From positions 1 through 64,000 of the forward strand of contig CAZZBZ010000004.1 in assembly GCA_964653025.1 (NCBI GenBank): 64,000 bases of DNA. The letters are read 5' to 3'. The stretch comes from JABWAM01 sp964653025 (GTDB lineage Bacteria; Verrucomicrobiota; Verrucomicrobiia; JABWAM01). Positions 54,895 to 63,540 of this stretch are shown piece after piece; the stretch's first letter is position 1; the number at the start of each line of letters is the position of its first letter. Both the position numbers and the translations under genes were made by a program. The notes below the pieces were generated by a model, which was given only the letters and a program-made list of their open reading frames with translations, had not been told where the DNA came from and did no database searches.

Positions 54895-55381
54895 GGGACG
54901 ACAGAAGCTGGAGAGCCTTCTGAATTCGTTCAACGGTCAGCTTGGTTGGCATAATGCTAGTTGTTGTGCGCCTTAAACGCACAAGTAGTATCTAATCATT
55001 TCCGCCGCCTGTCAAGTCCGATGTTGCGTCGTGCAGGGATCGAACCCCGAGGAAAAGTTCTCGGGCAGGGCGAGGCTTTACCCCCCATTCACGTCCTTGC
55101 GCGGTCGCTGAAGGCCGTAAGGCACGGGGATGACTGGAACGGAAGCTGCAAAGGTGCATGCGTGGGCTCATTCGATGAACTGCGTCTGGATTCGGGAAAG
55201 CGACCTCGTTCCTTCCGGGTTCGACGCCCTCACCGCGAAAACAGCTATTCGGTCGGGGTGAGTTGTCGCTAGGTTTTCATGGGAAAGGAGGTGAGGAGGT
55301 TCAGCCCCGCCCTTCGTCAAGGGCGCAAGGTTGTTTCCCCTTGATTTTCCCCCTTACTTGGAAGACCTTGCCGCATTGTCC
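54895..55381. other. Gene-poor region between unknown regulator-like gene and PIN pair
   Basis: This 487-base stretch holds the inverted repeat TTGTGCG..CGCACAA (54964-54984) and a GCAGGGATCGAACCCC word (55033-55048) that resembles a tRNA T-arm, with no complete tRNA around it. A long frame across 54961-55272 has no family features. I see no tmRNA, RNase P RNA or SRP RNA signature. It may be a former integration site, which is inference. Confidence 0.4.
54964..54984. promoter_or_regulatory. Inverted repeat upstream of the unknown winged-helix-like gene
   Basis: TTGTGCG (54964-54970) and CGCACAA (54978-54984) are exact reverse complements with a seven-base A/T-rich centre. It lies 70 bases before the ATG of the unknown protein, where a promoter would be expected. 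It may be an operator bound by that protein itself. Confidence 0.4.
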
Positions 55382-55561
55382 ATGAAGCCCACCTCCCCTC
55401 CCTCCCCTTCCCGTGCTGAGCAGATCAACGCCATGTGCGCCAAAGGTCGCCAGAAGGCCAACGCCCTCACTGATGCACAACGCGAGGCCCATCTTGAGCA
55501 GGCCATGCGTATCATCTACGGCAGCCAGCCACTCGTGAAGCATGTTCGTCGCCGTCGATAG
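55382..55561 (+). CDS. Small putative antitoxin of the PIN pair
   Basis: A 59-residue protein: Pro/Ser-rich start, then a helical, Arg/Ala/Gln-rich part (SRAEQINAMCAKGRQKANAL, TDAQREAHLEQAMRIIYGSQ) and a basic end VKHVRRRR. I do not recognise the family. It overlaps the downstream PIN gene by 20 bases, as antitoxins do, which is the main reason for the call. It has no recognisable RHH or SpoVT/AbrB domain. Confidence 0.5.
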   Translation: MKPTSPPSPSRAEQINAMCAKGRQKANALTDAQREAHLEQAMRIIYGSQPLVKHVRRRR

Positions 55562-56030
55562 TTGCGTCCTCATGCATCTTGCCGAAGGAGTTGAGGACAC
55601 CCTCGACGCCCTCGGCACTCTCCGTCAGCGTCTCCCCACAGCCCGCATCATCGCCACGGCCACGGTCCTGCAAGAACTTCACTTCTTTGCCACCGATGAC
55701 GAGTTCCATAAACGCGATCTCGCTTGTGCCGCCCTCGCGGGCCTTCGCCATCACCGCATCGAGCCCGTTAACCTGATTCCCGTGGGCCACGGCATTGTCG
55801 AGATCACCGCCAACAAACTCCGCGACCGCGGCTTGCTACCCCACGAAGAACGCAACGACGCCCTCATCATCGCCGAAGCCGCCCTCTTGGGCTGTTCCAT
55901 CCTGATCAGCTCTGATGCTCACATGCTTGCCATTCCCTACACGTCGCTAAAACTCGCCCTCGATGAGTGCCACGTTCAGACCCCTCTCATCTGCTCCCCA
56001 TCCAAAGTCGTTCGCAATTTCTTCAGTTGA
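55542..56030 (+). CDS. PIN-domain protein, toxin-like
   Basis: A 162-residue PIN-fold protein. The metal-binding acidic residues are in MFVAVDSCVLMHLAEG, in RNDALIIAEAALLG and in ILISSDAHMLA. It has a long insertion (HFFATDDEFHKRDLACAALA) compared with VapC. The C-terminal sequence resembles nuclease PINs found with small unknown partners. It overlaps the upstream 59-residue gene by 20 bases. It is convergent with the ACR3 gene of the arsenic operon 75 bases downstream. Confidence 0.75.
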   Translation: MFVAVDSCVLMHLAEGVEDTLDALGTLRQRLPTARIIATATVLQELHFFATDDEFHKRDLACAALAGLRHHRIEPVNLIPVGHGIVEITANKLRDRGLLPHEERNDALIIAEAALLGCSILISSDAHMLAIPYTSLKLALDECHVQTPLICSPSKVVRNFFS

Positions 56031-56104
56031 AATTGTCCGCTCAGGGCGCGGCTTGCTGCCTTCCAACACCACTCCCGCCGCCGACTCGGAAAATGTAAGG
56101 TGCG

Positions 56105-57187
56105 CTAGCGTGATTTCCCCTCCGACGGAAACCAATCCCGCGTGCGGTTGCAGAACTTGCAGACCGAGAGCATCACGGGGACCTCGACAAGAACCCCCAC
56201 GATCGTGGCGAGCGCCGCGCCCGATCCGGGGCCGAAGAGGGTGATCGCCACGGCCACCGCCAACTCGAAGAAGTTGCTCGCGCCGATGAGCGCGCCGGGC
56301 GCGGCGACATTGTGCGGGACCTTCAGCCAGCGCATCAGTCCGTAGGTGAGACCGGAGTTGAAGTAGACCTGGATGAGGATCGGCACCGCGATGAGCAGCA
56401 CCGCGAACCAGCGTCGAGTCAGGTTCTCCGACTGGAACGCGAAGATGAGAACCAGGGTCAGGAGCAACGCTCCGATCATCAACGGGTGAAAACGGGGCAG
56501 GAACTTCTGCTCGAACCATTCCTTGCCGTGCGAACGGACCAAGGCCGTACGCGTGATCCAGCCCGCCGCGAGGGGAATCACGATGAAAACCACCACTGAG
56601 GTAATCAGGACCTTCGCAGGCACGACCACATTCGCCACCCCACAGAGGAACATCACGATCGGTGCGAAGGCCACGAGCATGATGAGGTCGTTCACCGCCA
56701 CCTGGACAAGGGTGTAGGCCGGGTCTCCGTCCGTGAGGTAGCTCCAAACAAAAACCATCGCCGTGCAGGGCGCCGCGGCGAGGATGATGAGGCCCGCCGT
56801 GTACTCCCTCGCCATGCCGGGCTCGATCCAGGCCGCGAAGACGTGCTGCATGAAGAACCACGCCAGCAGCGCCATGCTAAACGGCTTGACGATCCAGTTG
56901 ACGAAGAGGGTAACCATGAGCCCCTTCGGGCGTCGGGCAATGCCGCCGATCGCGCCGAAGTCCACCTTCAGCATCATCGGATAGATCATCAGCCAGAGCA
57001 GGACCCCGATCGGCACGTTCACTTGCGAGCCCTGCCCAAACTCCATCCGACTGAGCGCGGAGGTGAACCCGGGAAAAAGCTTTCCCGCGAGCACGCCCAC
57101 CAGCATGCAGAGGAACACCCAGACCGTGAGGTAGCGCTCGAAAAAATCGAGGCGCTTCGGCGTGGCGAGGGAGGGCGTGTTGCTCAT
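56105..57187 (-). CDS. acr3: ACR3-type arsenite efflux permease
   Basis: A 360-residue ten-helix membrane protein of the BASS/ACR3 family. The conserved cysteine is in APCTAMVFVWSYLTDGDPAY, followed by VQVAVNDLIMLVAFAPIVMF and the C-terminal NVAAPGALIGASNFFELAVA segment. ACR3 exports As(III) (and Sb(III) in some) using the proton gradient. It is the last gene of the leftward operon, 21 bases after arsC. The pairing of arsenate reductase and arsenite pump is standard; the genes before them are not. Confidence 0.95.
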   Translation of the reverse strand: MSNTPSLATPKRLDFFERYLTVWVFLCMLVGVLAGKLFPGFTSALSRMEFGQGSQVNVPIGVLLWLMIYPMMLKVDFGAIGGIARRPKGLMVTLFVNWIVKPFSMALLAWFFMQHVFAAWIEPGMAREYTAGLIILAAAPCTAMVFVWSYLTDGDPAYTLVQVAVNDLIMLVAFAPIVMFLCGVANVVVPAKVLITSVVVFIVIPLAAGWITRTALVRSHGKEWFEQKFLPRFHPLMIGALLLTLVLIFAFQSENLTRRWFAVLLIAVPILIQVYFNSGLTYGLMRWLKVPHNVAAPGALIGASNFFELAVAVAITLFGPGSGAALATIVGVLVEVPVMLSVCKFCNRTRDWFPSEGKSR

Positions 57188-57208
57188 AGTTCGTGAGGGT
57201 TGATGGTT

Positions 57209-57646
57209 CTATCGGGTGACCATTGGCACGGGTAGCGTTTCAACAAATCGGCGAATCTCGTCTCGGATCCGTCTGTAGACGGCGAGCTTTTCCTCCCCGT
57301 CGGGGAGGTGCGCCGTGAGTTTTGGCGGATCCTCGAAGCCGACGTGGATGACGCGCGTCTTCCCGGGGAATACGGGACAATGCTCATTCGCATGGCCGCA
57401 GACGGTGACGACAAGCTCGAAGGCGGCCGAGCCAAGTTCATCAAGGGTCTTGGAGCGCTGGGCAGAGATGTCCACCCCGGCCTCGGCCATCACGCGCACG
57501 GCGTGGGGGTTGAGCCCGTGCTTCTCGATCCCGGCTGAATACGGCTCGACAAGGTCCCCCTTGAGGTGCCGCGTCCACCCCTCGGCCATCTGGCTCCGGC
57601 AGGAGTTTCCCGTGCAAAGGAAAAGAATTTTCAGTTTATCGTTCAC
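57209..57646 (-). CDS. arsC: Arsenate reductase, thioredoxin-coupled type
   Basis: A 145-residue low-molecular-weight phosphatase-fold protein. It has the catalytic P-loop CTGNSCR (CX5R) and the two further redox cysteines in VVTVCGHANEHCPVFPG, which mark the thioredoxin-dependent ArsC class. It reduces arsenate to arsenite for ACR3. The start overlaps the stop of the outer-membrane factor gene upstream in ATGA (57643-57646), so translation is coupled to the RND pump. CcdA-like and RND genes ahead of it may supply reducing power or export. Confidence 0.94.
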   Translation of the reverse strand: MNDKLKILFLCTGNSCRSQMAEGWTRHLKGDLVEPYSAGIEKHGLNPHAVRVMAEAGVDISAQRSKTLDELGSAAFELVVTVCGHANEHCPVFPGKTRVIHVGFEDPPKLTAHLPDGEEKLAVYRRIRDEIRRFVETLPVPMVTR

Positions 57647-59124
57647 GGGCTTTCTCCACCACGCTCAAAGCCCTGCCAGTTGCCGCCCAGGGATTTGACG
57701 AGCGCCACGGCCGCCGCGAAGCGTTGGCCGCGCAGGCGGGCGACGATGCGCTCGCGTTCCAGCGCCGCGGTCTGCGCCGTGGCGACCTGGAGATAGGTGA
57801 CGAGACCGGAGCGCTCGCGTTGTTTGGCAATTTCAAGTTGCTTGCGGGCGGCCTCCAGCGCCGCCAGTTCCTGCTCGTACTGGCTGGCCATCAGGCGCTG
57901 GGCGGCAAGGTTGTCTTCGACCTCGGCAAAGGCCGACAGCACGGTTTGGCGATAGCGCGCGACGGTTTCCTCATACGCCGCCTTCGATCCGCGCAAGTTC
58001 GCCTGCAGCCGGCCGCCTTCAAACAGCGGGAGCGACAGCGACGGCCCGACGGCCCACAGGCGGCTGGACCAGTTGAACAGCGTTCCCGCATCAATATTCT
58101 GAAGTCCGGCCATGCCGTTGAAACGGACGGATGGGAAAAATGCCGACTTGGCCACGCCGATGTCGGCGTTGGCGGAGGCCATGCGATGTTCGGCGGCGGC
58201 AATGTCGGGCCGACGTTCCAGCAGCTCGGAAGGCAACTCGGCGGGAATCACCGGGGGTTCCCGGTCAAGCGAGACGGACGGCAGGTGAAACAGGGGGGCG
58301 GGCTGACCCGTCAGCGTGGCGAGGGCATGTTCAAATTTTGATCGCGTCAGCGTGAGGGAGGGCAGTTGCGCTTCGGCGATCTTCAACACGGTTTCCGCCT
58401 GCGCAACGTCAAGGTCGGAGACGAGGCCGCCCGCGCGGCGGTGGCGGGTGAGTTCCAGCACCTTGCGATCGGCTTCGATGATGGCGAGGAGTGCGGTCTT
58501 TTCCGAGTCCAGGGCGCGGAGGGTGAAGTAATCGGCGGCAACTTCGGCGGCAATGGCGAGACGGACGCCCTCCACATCGGCGGCATCGGCCTGGGCGGTG
58601 GCTCGCGCGGCTTCCACCTGACGTCGCACACGTCCCCAAAGATCCACTTCATAGCTGAGATCAAAGGGCAGAGTGAAGTTGTCGTAGGTAAATGCCTCGC
58701 CGGCATCCTTGCCCGTGGTGTTGACAGGACGCCTGGCTGAATCGCGCTGGCGCGTCGCCTCGAAGGCCGCGCCAATGCGCGGAAACAAGGCGGAGCGCGC
58801 CACGTCCGCGCTGGCGCGGGCCTGGGCAAAACGGGTGACGGCGGCCTGGAGTTGCTGATTGGCCTCGGCAGCCCGGGCTTCGAGACGGTTCAGTTCCGGG
58901 TCGCCGAAGACTTCCCACCAAGAACCCTTGGAAAGATCGGCCCGGGGCGTGGCGACTTTCCACTCGTGGGTTGCGCCATCGTAGGCGTCGGGCATCGTCT
59001 CCACGGCCGCCGGGCGGTGATAGTCGGTCCCGACCGTGCACCCCGCGAGCAACATGACCGCGACCCATGCGAGAAATCGCCCCGCCGAAAGCGGCCAGCG
59101 GATGCGGCGTCGGTCTCGCTTCAT
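57643..59124 (-). CDS. RND efflux outer-membrane lipoprotein (NodT/OprM family)
   Basis: A 493-residue lipoprotein with the lipobox LLAGC at about residue 29 and the two OEP repeats of TolC-like outer-membrane factors. Motifs such as SWWEVFGDPELNRLEARAAE, YEVDLWGRVRRQVEAARATA, the GGLVSDLDVAQAETVL helix and ERRPDIAAAEHRMASANADI are typical of OprM/NodT. It forms the exit duct of a tripartite pump with the adjacent fusion protein and RND pump. The ATG overlaps the end of the fusion-protein gene (59121-59124), and its stop overlaps arsC. Confidence 0.93.
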   Translation of the reverse strand: MKRDRRRIRWPLSAGRFLAWVAVMLLAGCTVGTDYHRPAAVETMPDAYDGATHEWKVATPRADLSKGSWWEVFGDPELNRLEARAAEANQQLQAAVTRFAQARASADVARSALFPRIGAAFEATRQRDSARRPVNTTGKDAGEAFTYDNFTLPFDLSYEVDLWGRVRRQVEAARATAQADAADVEGVRLAIAAEVAADYFTLRALDSEKTALLAIIEADRKVLELTRHRRAGGLVSDLDVAQAETVLKIAEAQLPSLTLTRSKFEHALATLTGQPAPLFHLPSVSLDREPPVIPAELPSELLERRPDIAAAEHRMASANADIGVAKSAFFPSVRFNGMAGLQNIDAGTLFNWSSRLWAVGPSLSLPLFEGGRLQANLRGSKAAYEETVARYRQTVLSAFAEVEDNLAAQRLMASQYEQELAALEAARKQLEIAKQRERSGLVTYLQVATAQTAALERERIVARLRGQRFAAAVALVKSLGGNWQGFERGGESP

Positions 59125-60305
59125 TGGGGTTTTCCGGGCTGCGCGGCTTCTGGCTTGGCTGCCGTGGCGATCCGCACGACCGCGCCGCTCGCCAGCGAAT
59201 CGGACGGGTTGAGAATGACCCGGTCGTTGGCGCCGACGCCGTCGAGGATCTCGATGGTCGCGCCAAAATCGCGGCCAATTTTTACGCTGCGCAGCTCGAC
59301 CGTGCCGTCGGGTTGCACCACCCCCACCTGCGGACCTTCCGCGCGAAACAAAAGGGTGTTGCCGGGCAGCATCAGCGGCGACGCGCCCTTGGCATCGGCA
59401 AATCTTACCTGCCCAAAGCTGCCGGCCAGGATTTCTCCGCGCGAGTTATCCACCTCGAGTTCCGTCAACAAGGTGCGCGAATCGGGAGAAATCGCACCGG
59501 CCGTGCGGGCCACCTTGCCCGTAAAGACCCGACCCGGCCACTCAGGGATCAACAGCTCGGCGGACTGGCCGGGGGTGATGGTCCGTGCCTGGGTCTGGGG
59601 CACACGCACAAAGATGCGAAGCTTGTCCGTCTGTGCCAGTCGAAACAGCTCCCTCCCGCCGCCGGCGGCAATCAGGTCGCCCACATCCACCCCGCGCACG
59701 GTGATGATGCCGGCGAAGGGGGCCGTGACATGGGCAAACAATTGAAGCTCCTCCAGCCGTCGGGCATTCGCCCGCGCGGCCTGGACGGTCGCCGTCTTCA
59801 ACGCAAAGTCGGCCTGCTTTTCGACGGTTTCCTGTTCGCTGACGCTCGCGGTCTTGAGGAGCTTGGTGTAGCGCTCGGAAGTGGTGGTCGCCAGGGCCAG
59901 CGCGGCCTCGGACTCGGCGAGTTGATAGCGGGCGCGCTCGAGTTCCTGGTCGAGTTCGGGCGTTTCAATCACCGCCAGCCACTGACCCGCCTCGACCCGC
60001 GCGCCAAGGTCCACCAGCCAGCGCTTCAGATAGCCGCTGGCGCGGGCGTAAATCGGCGCTTCAATCCACGGCTTGACCTCGGACGGCAAAAGAAGTCCCG
60101 AAGACGGCTTGCCAGGCGCGGGCGACACGACGGTGACGGTTGGCAGCGCCAGGTCGCGCGTCTCCGCCATAAGCGCCGTTCGTTGACGCATCCGCGGCAC
60201 CAACCCGACCGCGACCGCCACGACGATGAGTACGCCCACGACCAGCACGGCGCGGGAGAGTTTGGCCGGCGGCGGCGAAGCGGGTTGGGAAGAGGCGGGG
60301 TTCAT
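59121..60305 (-). CDS. RND periplasmic adaptor (membrane-fusion protein)
   Basis: A 394-residue adaptor. After one N-terminal membrane anchor (about 16-36) comes a lipoyl-like half (IYARASGYLKRWLVDLGARV), an alpha-hairpin (about 115-190) and the second lipoyl half (LFAHVTAPFAGIITVRGVDV). A beta-barrel and membrane-proximal domain follow. It joins the RND pump to the outer-membrane factor. The start at 60305 removes 49 atypical residues. It begins 13 bases after the RND gene and overlaps the outer-membrane factor gene by four bases. Confidence 0.93.
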   Translation of the reverse strand: MNPASSQPASPPPAKLSRAVLVVGVLIVVAVAVGLVPRMRQRTALMAETRDLALPTVTVVSPAPGKPSSGLLLPSEVKPWIEAPIYARASGYLKRWLVDLGARVEAGQWLAVIETPELDQELERARYQLAESEAALALATTTSERYTKLLKTASVSEQETVEKQADFALKTATVQAARANARRLEELQLFAHVTAPFAGIITVRGVDVGDLIAAGGGRELFRLAQTDKLRIFVRVPQTQARTITPGQSAELLIPEWPGRVFTGKVARTAGAISPDSRTLLTELEVDNSRGEILAGSFGQVRFADAKGASPLMLPGNTLLFRAEGPQVGVVQPDGTVELRSVKIGRDFGATIEILDGVGANDRVILNPSDSLASGAVVRIATAAKPEAAQPGKPQ

Positions 60306-60318
60306 GGCTGGCTCTGGG

Positions 60319-63300
60319 TCAAGGGGTGGCCGTCGCTGGGGAAATGACGGCATCGAGTTCGTCGGAGGTTTTGCCCCCGGCGTGCCGTCCCAACAGGGTG
60401 AAAACCGTGGGTACGAAAAAGAGCGTGGCGAACGTGGCCACCACGAGTCCACCGATCACGGCGCGCCCCAGGGGAGCGTTCTGCTCGCCTCCTTCGCCAA
60501 AGCCGAGCGCCATCGGCAACATGCCGATGATCATCGCCAGCGCCGTCATCAGCACCGGCCGAAGCCGTCCGACACCGGCTTCCCGGATGGCGGTGAGCGC
60601 ATCCATGCCGCGTTGAAGATTGTTGCGGGCGAAGGTCACGACGAGCACGGAGTTGGCGGTGGCGACGCCGAGACTCATCATCGCGCCCATCAGCGCCGGC
60701 ACATTGACGGTGGTGAAGGTCAGGTACAATCCCCAGATCACGCCGGCCAGGGCGCCGGGAAGGGCGGTGATGATGATGAACGGATCGAGCCAGCTTTGAA
60801 AATTGACCACCAGCAGCAGGTACACGAGCACCATCGCCATCACCACTCCGATCCCCAGCCCGATGAAACTGGCATTCATCGTCTGCGCCTGGCCTCGCAG
60901 GATGAGAAAATTGCCGCGGGATAGTTCCTTTTGGGCGGAGGCAACCAACGGCCGGATATCGCGCAACACGCTGCCCAGATCGCGGTCGTTAACGCCCGCC
61001 AGCACGTCGATGACGGGCATTACGTTGTAGTGATTGACGATGGGCGGGATGTTGGTGCGTCGCATGTCGGTGAGGTTGGCCACCAGCGCGGCGCCGCCCT
61101 GGCCGGCGCGGTTGCCACCAACTGGGATGGCTTGCAGGGCCGTCACGGAATCCATCGCGGATTGCGGGACGAAGACGTTGACAAGATATTGGATGCCGTT
61201 GCGGGGGTTGAGCCAGTACATCGGCTGGACCTGGCCGCTGCCGCTCAGGCTCAATAACATCGCGTCGGCCACGTCGTGCTCGGTGAGCCCCATTTCCGAG
61301 GCCTTGGTGCGGTCCACAGCAAATTCCAGACGGGGAAGATCGGCGGGTTGTTGGACGCGCACGTCAACGAGGCCGGGAACACCGCGAAGTTTTTCCGCCA
61401 ACCGACCCGCAATCGCCCGGTTTTGATCCTGATTCCATCCCGAAATTTGAATATCGAATGGCGCAGATAGACCGAAGTTGATGGTCTGGCTAACGATGTC
61501 GGCCGGTAGAAAATAGAACGTCACGCCGGGGAACTCGCGATTCAAACGGAGGCGCAACCGGCGCACGTAATCTTGTGTGGGACGATGTCCCTTTTGCAGC
61601 GAAACCAGCATGTCGGCGTCGCCGCTGCCGACCAGTCCGTTGTCAATGTAGGTCAGCGGGATGCCTCCGACCGGAATCCCGATGTTGTCGAGGATGCCAA
61701 CCAGTTCGGTGTCCGGAATTTCATGGCGAATGACCTTTTCAACTTCGTCGGTCAGACGGGCGGTTTCCTCGACCCGCGTGCCACTGCGGGCGCGCAGGTG
61801 CAGACGAAACTGGCCGGCATCCACCGCGGGGAAGAAATCTTGTCCCAGCCACGGCAGCAGCAGGGTCGTGCCGAGGCAAAATAAGATAAAAATCGTGGCG
61901 AACGCCCGCCGCTGCGCGAGCACCGCTCCCAGCCATCGCCGATACCCGTCGCGGAAGCGGGCAAAACCGCGCTCGAACGCGGCTTGCAGGGCAACCAACG
62001 GCCGCAGCCATGACGCGACGGCTTTGTCATCGACCTGATGCTCGTGGTAGCCGCCGCGCCGATAGAGCCACATCACCAGTGTCGGCACCAGCGTTCGCGA
62101 CAGCGCGTAGCTCGCCAGCATGGCGAACACCACCGCCTTGGCCAACGGCGCAAAGAGATAGCCCGCCGTGCCGGTCAGGAAAAACATCGGCACGAACACG
62201 ATGCAGATGCAGAGCGTGGCCACGAATGCCGGCAAAGCGATTTCCTGCGCGCCATCGAGAATGGACTGGATCGCGGGTTTGCCCATCGCCATGTGGCGAT
62301 GGACGTTCTCGATTTCCACCGTGGCGTCGTCCACCAGGATACCGACCGAAAGTGCCAGGCCGCCGAGGGTCATCAAGTTGATCGTCTCGCCCAGCGCGTG
62401 GAGCACGGCCACCGAGGTCATTACCGACAAGGGAATGGATAGGGCAATAATCAGCGTGCCGCGCCATGCTCCGAGAAACAGCAACACCATCAACGCCGTC
62501 AGTGACGCGGCAATCACGCCTTCCTTCAACACGTCATCGATGGCCGAGCGGACGAAAAGGGACTGGTCGGCAAATTCCTGGGCCTTGAGTTCTGGCGGCA
62601 ATCCGCTCAGCACCCGCGGCATGGCGGCCTTGATGCCCTTGACGACATTCAGGGTCGAGGCCTCGCCGCCCTTAAACACGCTCAATAACACGCCGCGCAC
62701 GCCGTTGAGGCGGACAATGTTCTGCTGCGGTTGGTAGCCGTCATGTACCAACGCCACATCGCGCACGCGGATGACCGCGCCATTGACGGTTTTGATGGGC
62801 AGGTCGTTGAGTTCATCGAGCACGGTGGGACTGCTGTTGAGAGTGACATTAAACTCGGTGACGCCGATCTTGGCGGTGCCGCCGGGAAGGACGAGGTTCT
62901 GGGCGTTCAGCGCGTTGACCACGTCGGTCAGCGCGAGGTTTTTGGATTTCAGCGCGACGAGATTGATGTCCACGGCCACGACGCGCGACTTGCCGCCATA
63001 CGGATAGGGCATCGAAGCGCCCGGCACGGTCATCAGGCCGACGCGGATCTGGTTCATCGCCATGTCCTGCAGTTCGGGTTCGGAGAACTTCTCGCTCGCA
63101 AAACTGTACTGGAGAATCGGGACGGTGGAGGCGTTGTAGCGGATGATGATCGGTGAGATGACGCCGGCGGGCATCGAGCGCAGGATGGCCGGGCCGGTCG
63201 AGGTCAACTGCGCCACGGCGGCGTCCACCGAAGCACCCGGCTGGAGATACACCTTGATGACGCCGGCCCCCTGGTAAGCGGTGGACTCGATGTGCTCAAT

Positions 63301-63531
63301 GTTGTCCACAACCACGCTGATGATCCGCTCATGGACGAAAAGGATCCGCTGCTCAATTTCCTGGGCGCTCAGTCCGCTATAAGTCCACACCGCGCTGACC
63401 ACCGGGATGTTGATGGACGGAAAAATATCCGTCGGCATGCGCAGCAACACCAACGGCGTCAGCAGCAACAACATCAGCGCCGCCACCACAAAGGTGTAGG
63501 GACGGCGAAGGGCTAGGCGAACAATCCACAT
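60319..63531 (-). CDS. RND efflux pump (AcrB/MMPL-type, HAE1-like)
   Basis: A 1,070-residue inner-membrane pump with the usual two halves, each with a large periplasmic loop. The TM4 proton-relay aspartates are present in GILVDDATVEIENVHRHM. The TM10 region, which in AcrB reads AKNAILIVEF with a relay Lys, reads TANSVLVVTFAR, so the lysine is replaced. The N-terminus MWIVRLALRRPYTFVVAALM and the porter-domain text are normal. It lies 9 bases after the CcdA-like gene. Substrates of the family include drugs, bile salts and metals; the arsC/ACR3 genes behind it suggest arsenic or other metalloid compounds. Confidence 0.93.
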   Translation of the reverse strand: MWIVRLALRRPYTFVVAALMLLLLTPLVLLRMPTDIFPSINIPVVSAVWTYSGLSAQEIEQRILFVHERIISVVVDNIEHIESTAYQGAGVIKVYLQPGASVDAAVAQLTSTGPAILRSMPAGVISPIIIRYNASTVPILQYSFASEKFSEPELQDMAMNQIRVGLMTVPGASMPYPYGGKSRVVAVDINLVALKSKNLALTDVVNALNAQNLVLPGGTAKIGVTEFNVTLNSSPTVLDELNDLPIKTVNGAVIRVRDVALVHDGYQPQQNIVRLNGVRGVLLSVFKGGEASTLNVVKGIKAAMPRVLSGLPPELKAQEFADQSLFVRSAIDDVLKEGVIAASLTALMVLLFLGAWRGTLIIALSIPLSVMTSVAVLHALGETINLMTLGGLALSVGILVDDATVEIENVHRHMAMGKPAIQSILDGAQEIALPAFVATLCICIVFVPMFFLTGTAGYLFAPLAKAVVFAMLASYALSRTLVPTLVMWLYRRGGYHEHQVDDKAVASWLRPLVALQAAFERGFARFRDGYRRWLGAVLAQRRAFATIFILFCLGTTLLLPWLGQDFFPAVDAGQFRLHLRARSGTRVEETARLTDEVEKVIRHEIPDTELVGILDNIGIPVGGIPLTYIDNGLVGSGDADMLVSLQKGHRPTQDYVRRLRLRLNREFPGVTFYFLPADIVSQTINFGLSAPFDIQISGWNQDQNRAIAGRLAEKLRGVPGLVDVRVQQPADLPRLEFAVDRTKASEMGLTEHDVADAMLLSLSGSGQVQPMYWLNPRNGIQYLVNVFVPQSAMDSVTALQAIPVGGNRAGQGGAALVANLTDMRRTNIPPIVNHYNVMPVIDVLAGVNDRDLGSVLRDIRPLVASAQKELSRGNFLILRGQAQTMNASFIGLGIGVVMAMVLVYLLLVVNFQSWLDPFIIITALPGALAGVIWGLYLTFTTVNVPALMGAMMSLGVATANSVLVVTFARNNLQRGMDALTAIREAGVGRLRPVLMTALAMIIGMLPMALGFGEGGEQNAPLGRAVIGGLVVATFATLFFVPTVFTLLGRHAGGKTSDELDAVISPATATP

Positions 63532-63540
63532 GTATGGAAC

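Noticed and set aside
55033..55048. tRNA T-arm-like word GCAGGGATCGAACCCC
   Set aside because: No D-arm, anticodon arm or matching acceptor stem is found around it on either strand; may be chance or a remnant.
54961..55272. Plus-strand frame in the gene-poor accessory gap
   Set aside because: No start signal, no domain and unusual composition; treated as non-coding.
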